Shown: one piece after another, positions 35,867 to 45,174 of the stretch
Layout: the number at the start of each line of letters is the position of its first letter
Position numbering within the stretch: position 1 is the first letter of the stretch
From: Mariprofundus aestuarium
GTDB lineage: Bacteria; Pseudomonadota; Zetaproteobacteria; Mariprofundales; Mariprofundaceae
Reading direction: 5' to 3'
Assembly: GCF_002795805.1 (NCBI RefSeq)
Contig: NZ_CP018799.1
Coordinates: forward strand, 923,001 to 987,000
DNA: 64,000 bases
Made by a program: the position numbers and the translations under genes
The notes under the pieces: model-generated
Database searches by the model: none
What the model saw: the letters and a program-made list of their open reading frames with translations, nothing else
Told to the model about the DNA's origin: nothing

Positions 35867-36535
35867 ATGAAGAAAGATACTGTAATTGCACCGTCCATTC
35901 TGTCGGCTGATTTCGCACGTCTGGGCGATGAGATCGCTGCTGTTGATAAAGCTGGCGCGGACTGGATTCATTTTGATGTAATGGATGGAACTTTTGTGCC
36001 TCCGATTACTATTGGTGACAATATCTGCAAAGCGATTCGCAGTTACACCGACAAGCCGATTGATGTGCACCTGATGGTAGAGCATCCGGATACGCAGGTA
36101 GAGGCATTCGCCAATGCCGGTGCAGACATTATTACTGTGCATCAGGAAGCATGTGTCCATCTTGAACGTACCTTGCAGTTGATTCGCTCTTACGGTAAAA
36201 AAGCAGGTGTGAGCCTGAATCCTGGCACACCGGTTTCCACTATTAAAAATGTACTGCACTGCGTCGATCTGGTGCTGTTGATGAGTGTGAACCCGGGTTA
36301 CGGTGGTCAGTCTTATATTTATGCAGTAACCGATAAGATTCGCGAAGCACGCAAGATGCTGGATGATGCCGGTTCTGACGCCTGGCTGGAAGTAGATGGT
36401 GGCGTGAATGTGAAGACTGCTGCTGAAGTAGGTGCCGCTGGTGCGGATGCAATCGTAGCTGGCTCTGCAGTTTACAATACGGATGATTATGCCAAGGCAA
36501 TCAAAGAGATCAGGGATCTTGCCGACGGCGTGTAA
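35867..36535 (+). CDS. rpe: ribulose-phosphate 3-epimerase
   Basis: A 222-residue TIM-barrel enzyme linking ribulose 5-phosphate and xylulose 5-phosphate in the pentose phosphate or Calvin cycles. It has APSILSADFARLGDE, HFDVMDGTFVPPITIG, VHLMVEHPD, MSVNPGYGGQ and LEVDGGVNVKTA. GAGGGG lies before the ATG. It is monocistronic, with structured RNA elements before it and an intrinsic terminator after it. Codons differ somewhat from neighbours, with more A/T, as in highly expressed genes here. Confidence 0.97.
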   Translation: MKKDTVIAPSILSADFARLGDEIAAVDKAGADWIHFDVMDGTFVPPITIGDNICKAIRSYTDKPIDVHLMVEHPDTQVEAFANAGADIITVHQEACVHLERTLQLIRSYGKKAGVSLNPGTPVSTIKNVLHCVDLVLLMSVNPGYGGQSYIYAVTDKIREARKMLDDAGSDAWLEVDGGVNVKTAAEVGAAGADAIVAGSAVYNTDDYAKAIKEIRDLADGV

Positions 36536-36576
36536 TTGACCCGCTAAAAATTAAGGTTACTTTCCGTGAAATGATG

Positions 36577-36608
36577 ACCCGTCAGCGTAACAACTGGCGG
36601 GTTTTTTT
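36577..36608 (+). terminator. intrinsic terminator of rpe
   Basis: An 8-9 bp stem (ACCCGTCAG with CTGGCGGGT, one G-T pair) with an 8-base loop is followed by seven T. It lies about 40 bases after the rpe stop. Confidence 0.9.
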
Positions 36609-36733
36609 CTTTTGTAGTGCGCTTGTGAATGGGGTAAGGTTTCACGTCATCTAAATGTTGACCGTCAGTCTGGAGGCTGATAGTCATTCATCCTTTAGAT
36701 TGAGTCTGAAAATGTAAGAGGGGAGGAGAGTCT

Positions 36734-37333
36734 ATGACAGATCAAGCAGATCAGTCGCGCCGTAATTTTCTTTACGTTGCCGCGGGTGGTTTAGGAGCTG
36801 TTGCTGCAGGTGCTACTATTGTTCCGTTTATCGGCAGTATGTTACCAGCAGCAGATACACTGGCTGCATCGAAAACTGAATTTGATGTATCTACTGTAGA
36901 GGCTGGTCAGCTTGTCACTATTCAGTGGCAGGGAAAACCGGTATTTGTAGTGCATCGTACACCAGAGCTGTTGAAGCAGGTGGATGGCCACGACGATAAA
37001 CTTAAGGATGCCAATTCCGAAGCTATTGCCGAAGTTCAGCAAGCATGGATGGATACGCCTGAAGCACGTAAGTATCGTGCGATTAAACCTGAATACCTGA
37101 TTGTAGTGGCAAGCTGTACACACCTGGGTTGTATTCCGCTGTTTAAACCAAGCGCAGGCCGCAAGGACTGGGGCGATTCCGTTCCTGAGGATTGGGCTGG
37201 TGGCTGGCATTGCCCATGTCACGGCTCCTACTACGATTTATCAGCGCGCGTTATCAATGGATCACCTGCACCGCATAACCTGCACGTGATGCCATACGAA
37301 TATAAAACCGACACTACAGTAGTGATCGGATAA
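36734..37333 (+). CDS. petA: ubiquinol-cytochrome c reductase Rieske iron-sulfur subunit
   Basis: A 199-residue bc1 subunit. A Tat-type N-terminus (SRRNFLYVAAGG) also serves as the membrane anchor. The 2Fe-2S ligands lie in CTHLGC and CPCHGS, and GSPAPHNLHV follows. It starts the petABC operon; GAGGGGAGGAGAG gives a strong ribosome site. A weak promoter candidate begins with TTGACC at 36658-36663. Confidence 0.96.
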   Translation: MTDQADQSRRNFLYVAAGGLGAVAAGATIVPFIGSMLPAADTLAASKTEFDVSTVEAGQLVTIQWQGKPVFVVHRTPELLKQVDGHDDKLKDANSEAIAEVQQAWMDTPEARKYRAIKPEYLIVVASCTHLGCIPLFKPSAGRKDWGDSVPEDWAGGWHCPCHGSYYDLSARVINGSPAPHNLHVMPYEYKTDTTVVIG

Positions 37334-37351
37334 TTCAGGGGGAGGGAAAAA

Positions 37352-38569
37352 GTGTTAGATAAAATCATGAAAACACAGCTGTTCGCCTGGATTGACAAGC
37401 GAACTGGTGCTGAGGCGATTATCAAGTCTCAGTTGACGGAATATCCGGCACCTAAGAATCTGAACTACATGTGGAACTTCGGTTCCTTGGCACTGCTGGT
37501 GCTGGTTCTGCAGATTCTTACCGGTATTTTCCTGGTGATGTATTACAAGCCTTCGGCTGAAGCGACATTCGGCGGATTCACCGTCGCATTCGATTCTGTT
37601 GAACGCATCATGCGAGATGTAAACTTCGGTTGGCTGATCCGCTATATGCATGCGGTTGGCGCTTCGATGTTCTTTGTTGTGGTCTATATGCATATCGGTC
37701 GTGGCCTCTACTACGGTTCATTCAAGGCTCCACGCGAACTGTTGTGGATCATCGGTGTTGTCATTCTGCTGATTATGCAGGGTGCTGCCTTCTTTGGTTA
37801 TCTGCTGCCTTGGGGTCAGATGTCCTTCTGGGGTGCAACCGTAATTACCAATCTGTTCGGCGCGATTCCTGTGCTGGGTGAGTATATTGGCCAGGTTCTG
37901 GTCGGTGGCTTTGCAGTTGGAGATCCAACGCTGAACCGTTTCTTCTCGCTGCATTATCTCTTCCCGCTGCTGCTGGCGGCTATTGTTGGCGGACATGTCC
38001 ATGCACTGCATGTGGTTCACTCCAACAACCCTGACGGCATCGATCTGCACAAGCCTGAAGAGATGATTCCGTTCCATCCTTACTACACCATCAAGGATGC
38101 ATTCGGCGTAGCCTTCTTCCTGCTGTTCTACTGCTACATCGTATTCTTCAACCCGCAGATGGGTGGTTACTTCATTGAAGTGGATAACTATGTGCCTGCG
38201 AACAACCTGCAGACACCTGCGCATATTGCGCCGGTATGGTATCTCACGCCTTGGTACACCATCCTGCGTTCGTTCGAAAGCAAGCTGTTGGGTGTGGCTG
38301 CCATGGGTGCCTCTCTCGGTATCCTGTTTGTGCTGCCATTCCTCTGCCGCTCTGCGGTTCGATCGGCCCGTTTCCGTCCCGTCTACAAGATCATGGTTAT
38401 CATGTTCTTCATTGATGTGATCGTACTGGGTTACTGTGGTCACTCGGCTCCTACAGCTACACTGAAGGTGGTTGGGCAGATTGCGACGGCATATTACTTC
38501 CTGTTCTTCCTGGCGCTGCCAATATTGCCGAAGTTCGAGAAGACAAAGCCAGTACCGGAGGGGATTTAA
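37352..38569 (+). CDS. petB: ubiquinol-cytochrome c reductase cytochrome b
   Basis: A 405-residue eight-helix protein carrying hemes bL and bH and the two quinone sites. The four heme His occur as two pairs 14 residues apart (in RYMHAVG to YMHIGRG, and in LHYLFP to GGHVHA). The Qo motif is PVWY (residues 294-297) rather than the mitochondrial PEWY, a variant known from several proteobacterial groups. The GTG start has GGAGG six bases before it; ATG 37367 is an alternative. Confidence 0.97.
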   Translation: MLDKIMKTQLFAWIDKRTGAEAIIKSQLTEYPAPKNLNYMWNFGSLALLVLVLQILTGIFLVMYYKPSAEATFGGFTVAFDSVERIMRDVNFGWLIRYMHAVGASMFFVVVYMHIGRGLYYGSFKAPRELLWIIGVVILLIMQGAAFFGYLLPWGQMSFWGATVITNLFGAIPVLGEYIGQVLVGGFAVGDPTLNRFFSLHYLFPLLLAAIVGGHVHALHVVHSNNPDGIDLHKPEEMIPFHPYYTIKDAFGVAFFLLFYCYIVFFNPQMGGYFIEVDNYVPANNLQTPAHIAPVWYLTPWYTILRSFESKLLGVAAMGASLGILFVLPFLCRSAVRSARFRPVYKIMVIMFFIDVIVLGYCGHSAPTATLKVVGQIATAYYFLFFLALPILPKFEKTKPVPEGI

Positions 38570-38570
38570 G

Positions 38571-39266
38571 ATGAAAACGACTAAATTCTTGATGGCAATG
38601 GTTGCTGCAGCCTTGATGGGCTTCTCAACACAGGCTATGGCCAGTGGTGGTGGTGCTGCGCTTGAGCACGCCGAAGTGGATATGACAGATCAGGAGCAGT
38701 TGCGCCGTGGTCTCACAGTATTCACCGACGTCTGCATGGGCTGTCATTCAGCTAAGTATCTTACCTACCGTGGTCTGATGGCTTATCCTGAGCTCGGCCT
38801 GACACGCGAAGAGGTGGATGAGCTTCGTGGTGAGAAATCACTGATGGATGGCATGAAGTCTGACCTTTCGGTTGAAGATGCTGTGGTCTCCTATGGTAAG
38901 GCTCCACCTGATCTTTCACTGATCGTTCCTGGCCGCCGTGGTGGTGCAGACTATGTCTACTCACTGCTAATCGGTTACGAGCACGATCATGAGGGCAAGG
39001 TGCCGGATGGTAACTGGAACAGGGTCTTCCCTGGTAATCGTATTGCCATGCCGGATCCACTCTCATGGTTGGATCATGAAGCTGATGAAGAAGCTGAATT
39101 GAGGCAGCAGGCGCAGGATGTATCTGCGTTTCTGGCCTTCATTGGTGATCCGCATCAGAACACCCGCCGTGCTATTGGCTGCTGGGTAATGGGCTTCCTG
39201 CTTCTTCTGACTCTCGTACTGTGGCGTCTGAAAGTAGAAGTCTGGAAAGATGTAAAGAAACACTGA
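38571..39266 (+). CDS. petC: ubiquinol-cytochrome c reductase cytochrome c1
   Basis: A 231-residue subunit with a cleaved signal peptide (cut near AMA-SG), a heme site CMGCH with the axial Met in IAMPDPLSW, and one C-terminal membrane helix. It accepts electrons from the Rieske protein and passes them to soluble cytochromes. ATG 38571 is preceded by GGAGGGG at 8 bases, one base after the petB stop codon. The operon ends with a strong terminator. Confidence 0.96.
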   Translation: MKTTKFLMAMVAAALMGFSTQAMASGGGAALEHAEVDMTDQEQLRRGLTVFTDVCMGCHSAKYLTYRGLMAYPELGLTREEVDELRGEKSLMDGMKSDLSVEDAVVSYGKAPPDLSLIVPGRRGGADYVYSLLIGYEHDHEGKVPDGNWNRVFPGNRIAMPDPLSWLDHEADEEAELRQQAQDVSAFLAFIGDPHQNTRRAIGCWVMGFLLLLTLVLWRLKVEVWKDVKKH

Positions 39267-39287
39267 TCTGAATAGTTCAGTATCATG

Positions 39288-39320
39288 AGAAGGCCCGCCA
39301 TTATGGCGGGCCTTCTTTTG
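39288..39320 (+). terminator. strong intrinsic terminator of petABC, possibly bidirectional
   Basis: A perfect 13-bp stem (39288-39300 with 39304-39316), loop TTA, is followed by TTTG and T-rich sequence. AGAA at the left base gives T residues on the other strand, so it may also end the minus-strand transcript of the 29-residue ORF at 39466-39555. Confidence 0.9.
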
Positions 39321-39465
39321 TTTCGACTGAGGATCATTGTCCGATAAATAAGGGTTTCATAGGAAGAGGGGGCAAATTCCGGATTGAGGTGTTGTTATTG
39401 TTATTTGATACTGCTGGCTTACCCGTCCAGCAGGAGCTGCAGTCCTCTGTGTTGGATGGCGCTAA

Positions 39466-39555
39466 TTATGTTATTAACTCAGATGTAACCAGCAGTAGCA
39501 GTATGAATAAGATGCAGATGATGATCTGAAAGCGTTTGAGCCAGAAGTTGTTCAT
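39466..39555 (-). CDS. 29-residue single-pass membrane protein
   Basis: A short minus-strand frame starting MNNFWLKRFQ, followed by a strongly hydrophobic helix (IIICILFILLLLV) and a polar end, then TAA. GGGAG lies 7 bases before the ATG, and TATAAT (complement of 39591-39596) is about 35 bases upstream. This looks like a real micro-membrane-protein gene, of the kind that stabilises oxidases or transporters. The family is not recognised; adjacency to the bc1 genes may or may not matter. Confidence 0.5.
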   Translation of the reverse strand: MNNFWLKRFQIIICILFILLLLVTSELIT

Positions 39556-39590
39556 TTGTTTTCTCCCGCAACATGAACGATTTTATTCCT

Positions 39591-39596
39591 ATTATA
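39591..39596 (-). promoter_or_regulatory. -10 element for the 29-residue ORF
   Basis: ATTATA on the plus strand reads TATAAT on the minus strand. The -35 region (39614-39619, TTTCCG on the minus strand) is a poor match. It would start RNA about 29 bases before the small ORF. Confidence 0.4.
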
Positions 39597-39713
39597 GTAC
39601 AAGTGTTAAAAAACGGAAAAAAGCAGCTCTCTGTTGAACTGCCCATGATTAAAGTTGATACTATCAACACACTTTTTTGATCTATCATGGAATCTGAATA
39701 CAGGGGTAAAAGC

Positions 39714-39983
39714 ATGCTGAGCATTATTCTGGACATTGGCTGCGGCTATTTAATTGCGCGCTATGTCAATCATATCTGGCTTGCCCTTCTGGCCTCGCTG
39801 GCCGGCGGTGCTGCCATCGCAATCGGGGCAAATATACTCATATATGCTACAGCATCTGACCCATCTACTGCTGAAGAGATCATGAGAAGAATTGCATCAG
39901 GCGTCATTTTACATCCGCTTGTGATTCTTGTTGCACTGCTTCTGTTTCGCAGAAAGAGAAATGAAGCCTCCTCGAACCAGTAG
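39714..39983 (+). CDS. small membrane protein, unknown
   Basis: An 89-residue protein with two or three hydrophobic segments (LLASLAGGAAIAIGANILIYA and VILHPLVILVALLLF) and a basic tail. ATG 39714 is chosen because AGGGG lies 8 bases upstream; ATG 39687 has no ribosome site. No family is recognised. It stands alone between the bc1 operon and alaC. Confidence 0.6.
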   Translation: MLSIILDIGCGYLIARYVNHIWLALLASLAGGAAIAIGANILIYATASDPSTAEEIMRRIASGVILHPLVILVALLLFRRKRNEASSNQ

Positions 39984-40120
39984 ACATCATCAAAGAGCAG
40001 TGAAGTTGTGTGGCTGTACTTCTAACCTGTAAATTTACCCTTCCTTGACCGTAATCAGCCTGCTTCGTAGTCTCAGCACCCTTTTGAGGATTACCTTTCA
40101 GCGGAGAAAAAACCTTATTC

Positions 40121-41299
40121 ATGCGCGAATTTGAAAAGATCAAACGCCTTCCTCCTTACGTGTTTGCAGTTGTTAACCAACTGAAAATGGAGCTTCGCCA
40201 TGCTGGTGAAGATATTATCGATCTTGGTATGGGTAATCCGGACCAGCCAACACCGCAGCATATCGTCGATAAACTGTGTGAGGCAGCCCAGGATGGGCGC
40301 AATCACCGCTACTCGATGTCCAAGGGCATTCCGGGGCTGCGCAAAGCAATCTGCGGTTGGTACAAACGTAAGTTTGATGTCGACCTTGACCCTGAAACCG
40401 AAGCGATTGCATGCATTGGTTCAAAAGAGGGGCTGGCGCATCTGGCTGTGGCGATCACATCACCCGGCGACCTGATCCTGACCCCGAACCCGGCATACCC
40501 GATTCACCCCTACGGATTTATTATCGCAGGAGCCGATATCCGCCATGTGCCGATGGGTCCGGATCGTGACTATTTCGGTGATATTGAAAAGGCGGTGAAA
40601 GATTCGTGGCCGCGCCCGAAGATTCTGGTGGTTAATTTCCCGTCCAATCCGACTGCACAAGTCGTTGATCTCGACTTTTATGTGAAGCTGGTTGATTTTG
40701 CCCGTGAGAATGATCTGATCGTCATCTCCGATATCGCTTATGCCGAGATCACCTTTGACGGTTATAAATGCCCATCCATTATGCAGGTGCCGGGGGCCAA
40801 GGATGTGGCGGTTGAGTTCTACTCACTCTCCAAGACCTACAATATGCCGGGCTGGCGCATGGGATTCATGGTAGGTAACAGGGATATTGTCGCGGCCCTT
40901 GGCAAGATTAAATCCTATCTCGATTACGGTACCTTTCAGCCCCTGCAGATTGCTGCATGTGCAGCACTCAATGGGCCTCAGGATTGTGTGGATGAGATTC
41001 GAGCCATGTACCAGTCGCGAAGGGACGTACTGATCAGCGGCATGCACCAGATGGGCTGGATGGCTGAGAAGCCAAAGGCATCGATGTTTGTCTGGGCTGA
41101 GATTCCCGATGAGTTTAAATCCATGGGTTCGCTGGAGTTCTCCAAACGGTTGATGAAAGAGGGTGGCGTATCCGTCTCCCCTGGCATCGGCTTTGGCGAT
41201 TACGGTGATAACCATGTGCGTATTGCGCTGATTGAGAACGAACACCGGACACGTCAGGCGCTGCGCGGCATGCGACAGTTCCTTAATTCCGGTTCGTAA
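40121..41299 (+). CDS. alaC: PLP-dependent aminotransferase, AlaC-like
   Basis: A 392-residue class I/II aminotransferase. The PLP lysine is Lys238 in [15 protein letters not shown], with NFPSNPTAQ and [11 protein letters not shown] around the cofactor. The whole length resembles AlaC, the glutamate-pyruvate transaminase that often precedes hom and thrC in beta- and gammaproteobacteria. A branched-chain or methionine transaminase role is possible. It is 148 bases from hom. Confidence 0.88.
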   Translation: MREFEKIKRLPPYVFAVVNQLKMELRHAGEDIIDLGMGNPDQPTPQHIVDKLCEAAQDGRNHRYSMSKGIPGLRKAICGWYKRKFDVDLDPETEAIACIGSKEGLAHLAVAITSPGDLILTPNPAYPIHPYGFIIAGADIRHVPMGPDRDYFGDIEKAVKDSWPRPKILVVNFPSNPTAQVVDLDFYVKLVDFARENDLIVISDIAYAEITFDGYKCPSIMQVPGAKDVAVEFYSLSKTYNMPGWRMGFMVGNRDIVAALGKIKSYLDYGTFQPLQIAACAALNGPQDCVDEIRAMYQSRRDVLISGMHQMGWMAEKPKASMFVWAEIPDEFKSMGSLEFSKRLMKEGGVSVSPGIGFGDYGDNHVRIALIENEHRTRQALRGMRQFLNSGS

Positions 41300-41447
41300 G
41301 GAATAGATTTTTTACCCTAAGGCACGAAGAAAAGATGGCGTGCATGTTGAGTTAATTGAAAGTTTTTACTCTGTGTCAAGGTGAATTGCACTTGAGCAAG
41401 AGAAGGTGCCCTGGGGTGCTTTGTGGATCATGGTTTGGAGAGTATAA

Positions 41448-42776
41448 ATGACTGAATTGAGAGTAGGACTACTGGGGCTTGGCACGATCGGTGTTGGTGT
41501 GGCCCGTATCCTGATCGAGCAGAAAGAGCTGATAAGCCGCCGCCTTGGCAAAGAGGTGAGGCTTGTTGCTGCTGCTGATCGTGATCTGGCAACAGATCGT
41601 GGCCTCGACTTTTCCGATATTCGCCTGAGTGATGATGCCAATGATATTGTTACTGCTGACGATGTTGACCTGGTCGTTGAGTTGATCGGTGGTTATGAGC
41701 CAGCGCGCAGCTTTGTGATGACGGCACTTGAGCATGGGAAACATGTGGTTACCGCCAACAAGGCGCTGATTGCCAAACATGGCGAGGAGCTGTTTCCTGT
41801 TGCTGCAGAGAAAGGGCTTCAGATCGGCTTCGAAGCGGCTGTCGGTGGCGGTATTCCGTGCATGAAGGCGCTGCGCGAGGGACTTGCTGCCAACGCGATT
41901 GAATCGGTTTACGGTATCCTTAACGGTACCTGTAACTTCATCCTCACCAAGATGGAGAATGAGGGTGCCGATTACGCCGATGTTCTCAAAGAGGCGCAGG
42001 CGCTCGGGTATGCCGAGGCTGATCCGACATTTGATGTCGAAGGAATCGATACCGCCCAGAAGCTCTCTATTCTGGCGGCCATGGCTTTCGGTTCGAAGAT
42101 CAAGTTTGAAGAGGTGTTTACCGAAGGTATCAGCAAAATCACAGCTGCGGATATCGAATCGGCCCACGAGATGGGTTATCGTATCAAGTTACTGGGCATC
42201 GCCAAGCCGCACGGCGCCGAAGGTGAAGTGGAGACTGTTGAGATGCGTGTGCACCCGACGCTGGTGCCCCTTGCTTCCCAGATGGCACAGGTTTCCGATT
42301 CCTATAATGCGGTACAGATCTCGGGCGACTTTGTTGAACACACCATGTATTTCGGTCGCGGTGCAGGCGAGCGTCCAACGGCTTCGGCTGTGGTCGCTGA
42401 TATCATGGATATCGCCAGTGGTTTCCCCGATGGTATTGCCCATCTGGCGCCGCCTATGGGTTTTGTGCAGAGCTCGCGTCGGGACAAACCGACCATGCCG
42501 ATGGCTGACACGGAATGTGAGTACTTCATCCGCCTGATGGTGAAGGATAAGCCGGGTGTTATTGCATCGGTGACCTCGATCCTGGCCGACCATCGCATCA
42601 GTCTTGAAGCGCTGATCCAGAAGGAGCGTCACGCAAGCCATAATGTGCCGATTGTCATGCTGACGCATGAAACAACCGAAGGAAACCTGCAGGCGGCGAT
42701 CAGCCGTATTACCGGCCTTGAAGCCGTAGAAGAAGATGACGTGTTGATTCTGCGTAAAGAATCAGCCGTTGCATAA
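41448..42776 (+). CDS. hom: homoserine dehydrogenase
   Basis: A 442-residue enzyme reducing aspartate semialdehyde to homoserine. The NAD(P) loop is GLLGLGTIGVGVARIL, the catalytic domain has NGTCNFILTKM and DPTFDVEGIDTAQKL, and a C-terminal ACT domain (about 355-430) suggests feedback control by threonine. It is monofunctional, with no aspartokinase part. GGAG lies before the ATG. thrC follows after 10 bases. Confidence 0.97.
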   Translation: MTELRVGLLGLGTIGVGVARILIEQKELISRRLGKEVRLVAAADRDLATDRGLDFSDIRLSDDANDIVTADDVDLVVELIGGYEPARSFVMTALEHGKHVVTANKALIAKHGEELFPVAAEKGLQIGFEAAVGGGIPCMKALREGLAANAIESVYGILNGTCNFILTKMENEGADYADVLKEAQALGYAEADPTFDVEGIDTAQKLSILAAMAFGSKIKFEEVFTEGISKITAADIESAHEMGYRIKLLGIAKPHGAEGEVETVEMRVHPTLVPLASQMAQVSDSYNAVQISGDFVEHTMYFGRGAGERPTASAVVADIMDIASGFPDGIAHLAPPMGFVQSSRRDKPTMPMADTECEYFIRLMVKDKPGVIASVTSILADHRISLEALIQKERHASHNVPIVMLTHETTEGNLQAAISRITGLEAVEEDDVLILRKESAVA

Positions 42777-42786
42777 GGAATAGACT

Positions 42787-43845
42787 ATGCCTCGATACGA
42801 AGGAATCATTAACCGTTACCGTGCATTTCTGCCCATCGCTAAAGATGATGCGGTTATCACACTTTATGAAGGCAATACGCCGCTGCATGAATCGCACAAC
42901 CTGCGGAATGCGATCAATCCTGAGCTGAGCATATTCCTCAAGTTCGAGGGCTTGAATCCGACTGGCTCGTTCAAGGACCGTGGTATGACCATGGCCGTAA
43001 CGCAGGCCTATAATGAAGGCTCACGTAAAATCATATGTGCCTCTACCGGTAATACCTCTGCCTCTGCCGCTGCCTATGCAGCTAACTCAGGCATGGAAGC
43101 CTATGTGCTGATTCCCGATGGCAAGATCGCGCTTGGTAAAATGAGTCAGGGTATGCGCTATGGTGCCAAGGTGATCCAGATTCGCGGTAACTTCGATGAT
43201 GCTCTGGAGCTGGTACGGGAGATTTCAGCTGATGGTTCGATCTCACTGGTGAACTCGGTGAATCCGTACCGTATTCAGGGTCAGAAGACTGCATCATTCG
43301 AGATTGTTGATGAGCTCGGTTTTGCACCGGACTTCCACGCATTGCCGGTCGGCAATGCTGGTAATATCACCGCCTACTGGCTGGGGTATAAAGAGTATCA
43401 TGAGAAGCGCATCAGCAAGAGCCTGCCGAAGATGCTCGGTTTCCAGGCTGCTGGTTCTGCTCCGATCGTTCTGGGGCATCCGGTTGAGAACCCGGAGACT
43501 ATCGCTACGGCGATCCGTATCGGTAAACCTGCATCATGGAAGCAGGCGGAAGCTGCGCGTGATGAATCCGGTGGTGTGATCGATGCGGTGACCGATGAAG
43601 AGATTCTCGAAGCGTATAACATGCTGGCCTGTCTTGAAGGTGTATTCTGCGAGCCTGCATCAGCTGCATCTGTGGCCGGTATTATCAAGCTGAACAAAGC
43701 CGGTTACTTCCAGCCAGGCCAGACCATCGTCTGCACCCTGACCGGCAATGGCCTGAAAGATCCCGATACGGCCATGAAGGGTGTTGCCACACCGGTCACC
43801 ATTGATGCCAATGAAGATTCGGTACGCCGGGCCCTGGAGTCGTAA
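42787..43845 (+). CDS. thrC: threonine synthase
   Basis: A 352-residue PLP enzyme converting phosphohomoserine to threonine. The PLP lysine is Lys63 in [11 protein letters not shown], and the phosphate loop is GNAGNIT. It is the short plant/Gram-positive-like form rather than the longer E. coli form. Homoserine kinase (thrB) is not adjacent. A terminator-like hairpin follows 43 bases after the stop. Confidence 0.96.
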   Translation: MPRYEGIINRYRAFLPIAKDDAVITLYEGNTPLHESHNLRNAINPELSIFLKFEGLNPTGSFKDRGMTMAVTQAYNEGSRKIICASTGNTSASAAAYAANSGMEAYVLIPDGKIALGKMSQGMRYGAKVIQIRGNFDDALELVREISADGSISLVNSVNPYRIQGQKTASFEIVDELGFAPDFHALPVGNAGNITAYWLGYKEYHEKRISKSLPKMLGFQAAGSAPIVLGHPVENPETIATAIRIGKPASWKQAEAARDESGGVIDAVTDEEILEAYNMLACLEGVFCEPASAASVAGIIKLNKAGYFQPGQTIVCTLTGNGLKDPDTAMKGVATPVTIDANEDSVRRALES

Positions 43846-43887
43846 TCACAGACTCAATGCTGATTGTCAGTCAGGCATTAATAAGGA

Positions 43888-43923
43888 ATCAGGATGGGGT
43901 TATGCTCCATCCTGATCTTTTTT
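43888..43923 (+). terminator. intrinsic terminator overlapping the start of the next gene
   Basis: A perfect 10-bp stem ATCAGGATGG / CCATCCTGAT (43888-43897 with 43907-43916), 9-base loop, followed by CTTTTTTTA. It would end the thrC transcript. Its left arm holds the AGGA that precedes ATG 43902 by 7 bases, and that ATG is in the loop, so the hairpin could also control the start of the next gene. Confidence 0.85.
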
Positions 43924-44735
43924 TATGGGACAAGCAGTTCACCTCCCGCAAACAGTCATGGTTTCATTGCGCTGATCGTACTCCCCTTGAATGGTATGCA
44001 GCTTTGCTGGGAGCAGATCCGACACTATTACTGGCAAACAAGGTTTTAAACCTGCCAGCAGAAACAACACAGTGTTGGACGGTTACCCCATATCACGCCC
44101 AGTTGACACGCGACTCCATAAGGGTCTATCCCGAAGGGCTGTTTCCATGGTCGCAAGAGGATGCAGCATGGTTATGCGGGAAGCTTAATCCGCTGCTTTG
44201 CGAGGAGGGGATGAGCCTTCACCAGCTTGGTGCGGCACTGCTGCTTGCCTGTCGTGAAACACTCAATGCCAACCCTCTCTCCTTTGCCGCCATCTCTGGT
44301 AAAATGCTGCCTAATCGTCACCACGAAGGGGCAGACGGCGGCAGGCTTAACCGTCTGATGTCCGAGATTCAGATGGTACTGCACCAGTTTCAGCCAGAAG
44401 CACGACAAGTGGATGTGAGTGGGCTCTGGTTCTCCGACCCTGCCCGATGGCCTCAACCGGGAAATGAGAGTGCGGTTGCTGTGGCGACGCGCAATCCGTT
44501 GCTGGCTTCGCTTGTCGATGGTCGTGATGCGAAGGTGGTAATAAGCGAGGTTGAGCGTTTTGCTGAGCTTGTGAATCCTGATACCAATTTGCCGAAACGG
44601 GTGCTGCTGGCTGGAGAGGGGCATGCGGTACTGCTAACCAAGTCGCTGATGCCGAAGTTTGGCAAAGTCTCATGGAATCCGAAGTCACCGAAACCTGAAT
44701 CCGATCTGTTCGCATATGTGCGGGCGTGGGTATAA
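43902..44735 (+). CDS. phosphoglycerate-mutase-like protein of the thrC-recJ neighbourhood
   Basis: A 277-residue protein resembling the poorly characterised genes, often labelled cofactor-independent phosphoglycerate mutase-like, found between thrC and recJ in betaproteobacteria. Matching parts are MLHPDLFLWD, CWTVTPYHAQLTRD, LNRLMSEIQMVLHQF and VSGLWFSD. It lacks an obvious phosphatase metal site, so catalysis is doubtful. ATG 43857 would add 15 residues but has no ribosome site; ATG 43902 has AGGA 7 bases upstream. The start region is buried in a terminator-type hairpin. Confidence 0.65.
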   Translation: MLHPDLFLWDKQFTSRKQSWFHCADRTPLEWYAALLGADPTLLLANKVLNLPAETTQCWTVTPYHAQLTRDSIRVYPEGLFPWSQEDAAWLCGKLNPLLCEEGMSLHQLGAALLLACRETLNANPLSFAAISGKMLPNRHHEGADGGRLNRLMSEIQMVLHQFQPEARQVDVSGLWFSDPARWPQPGNESAVAVATRNPLLASLVDGRDAKVVISEVERFAELVNPDTNLPKRVLLAGEGHAVLLTKSLMPKFGKVSWNPKSPKPESDLFAYVRAWV

Positions 44736-45174
44736 AGCTACCTGAAGCCTGTTAAACCATTGTCTGTATATTAACAGGCAATAATCTGAAAGAGCCTGAT
44801 GCAGCAATGAAAAATATTCCGATGCCAATAATTATTAGCCCGATGCAATCGCCGTAATGCCACTGATCAGGACTCTTCCTGTTTCTGATATTCTCTATGG
44901 GTTGAATAGAGCCTTGCCTGCCAAAATCAACATGCCAGATGGAAATTAAGCACCCGTTTCTGGACCTTATGTAATAGCCGTAGTTTCTGAAGTGGGTAAT
45001 CTCCAGAAAGCATGCAAACAATGGCATAGAAGATGCTTGTCATGTTGTGCCAGTAGCTAGCAAACCGGATCCAAGTCGTTTATCCATTAAGGAATGTGAA
45101 ATTTCTTCCGATAGATGGACAGATGCAGTTAGGTAGAAGCTTAGTGAATCCAATTCGATGCCATGAGGATGTTT
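44736..45174. other. 439-base AT-richer spacer
   Basis: The base composition falls compared with both flanks. On the minus strand a possible 91-codon membrane-protein gene lies at 44752-45027. The remaining part upstream of the chemoreceptor shows no clear promoter. Confidence 0.5.
44752..45027 (-). CDS. possible small membrane protein
   Basis: A 91-residue frame with a polar N-terminal half and one C-terminal hydrophobic helix (CIGLIIIGIGIFFIAA). The middle segment GSIQPIENIRNRKSPDQWHYGD looks protein-like rather than random. There is no good ribosome site before the ATG, and AT content is high, so the call is tentative. No family is recognised. Confidence 0.4.
   Translation of the reverse strand: MPLFACFLEITHFRNYGYYIRSRNGCLISIWHVDFGRQGSIQPIENIRNRKSPDQWHYGDCIGLIIIGIGIFFIAASGSFRLLPVNIQTMV

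Larger units (their letters stand above)
39321..39713. other. spacer after petABC
   Basis: An AT-rich stretch of about 390 bases. Its only supported content is a minus-strand 29-codon membrane ORF (39466-39555) with its own promoter-like -10. A longer minus-strand frame (39479-39736) overlaps it and looks spurious. Confidence 0.5.

Noticed and set aside
39479..39736. 85-codon minus-strand ORF after petC
   Set aside because: No ribosome site; it overlaps the better supported 29-codon ORF in another frame.
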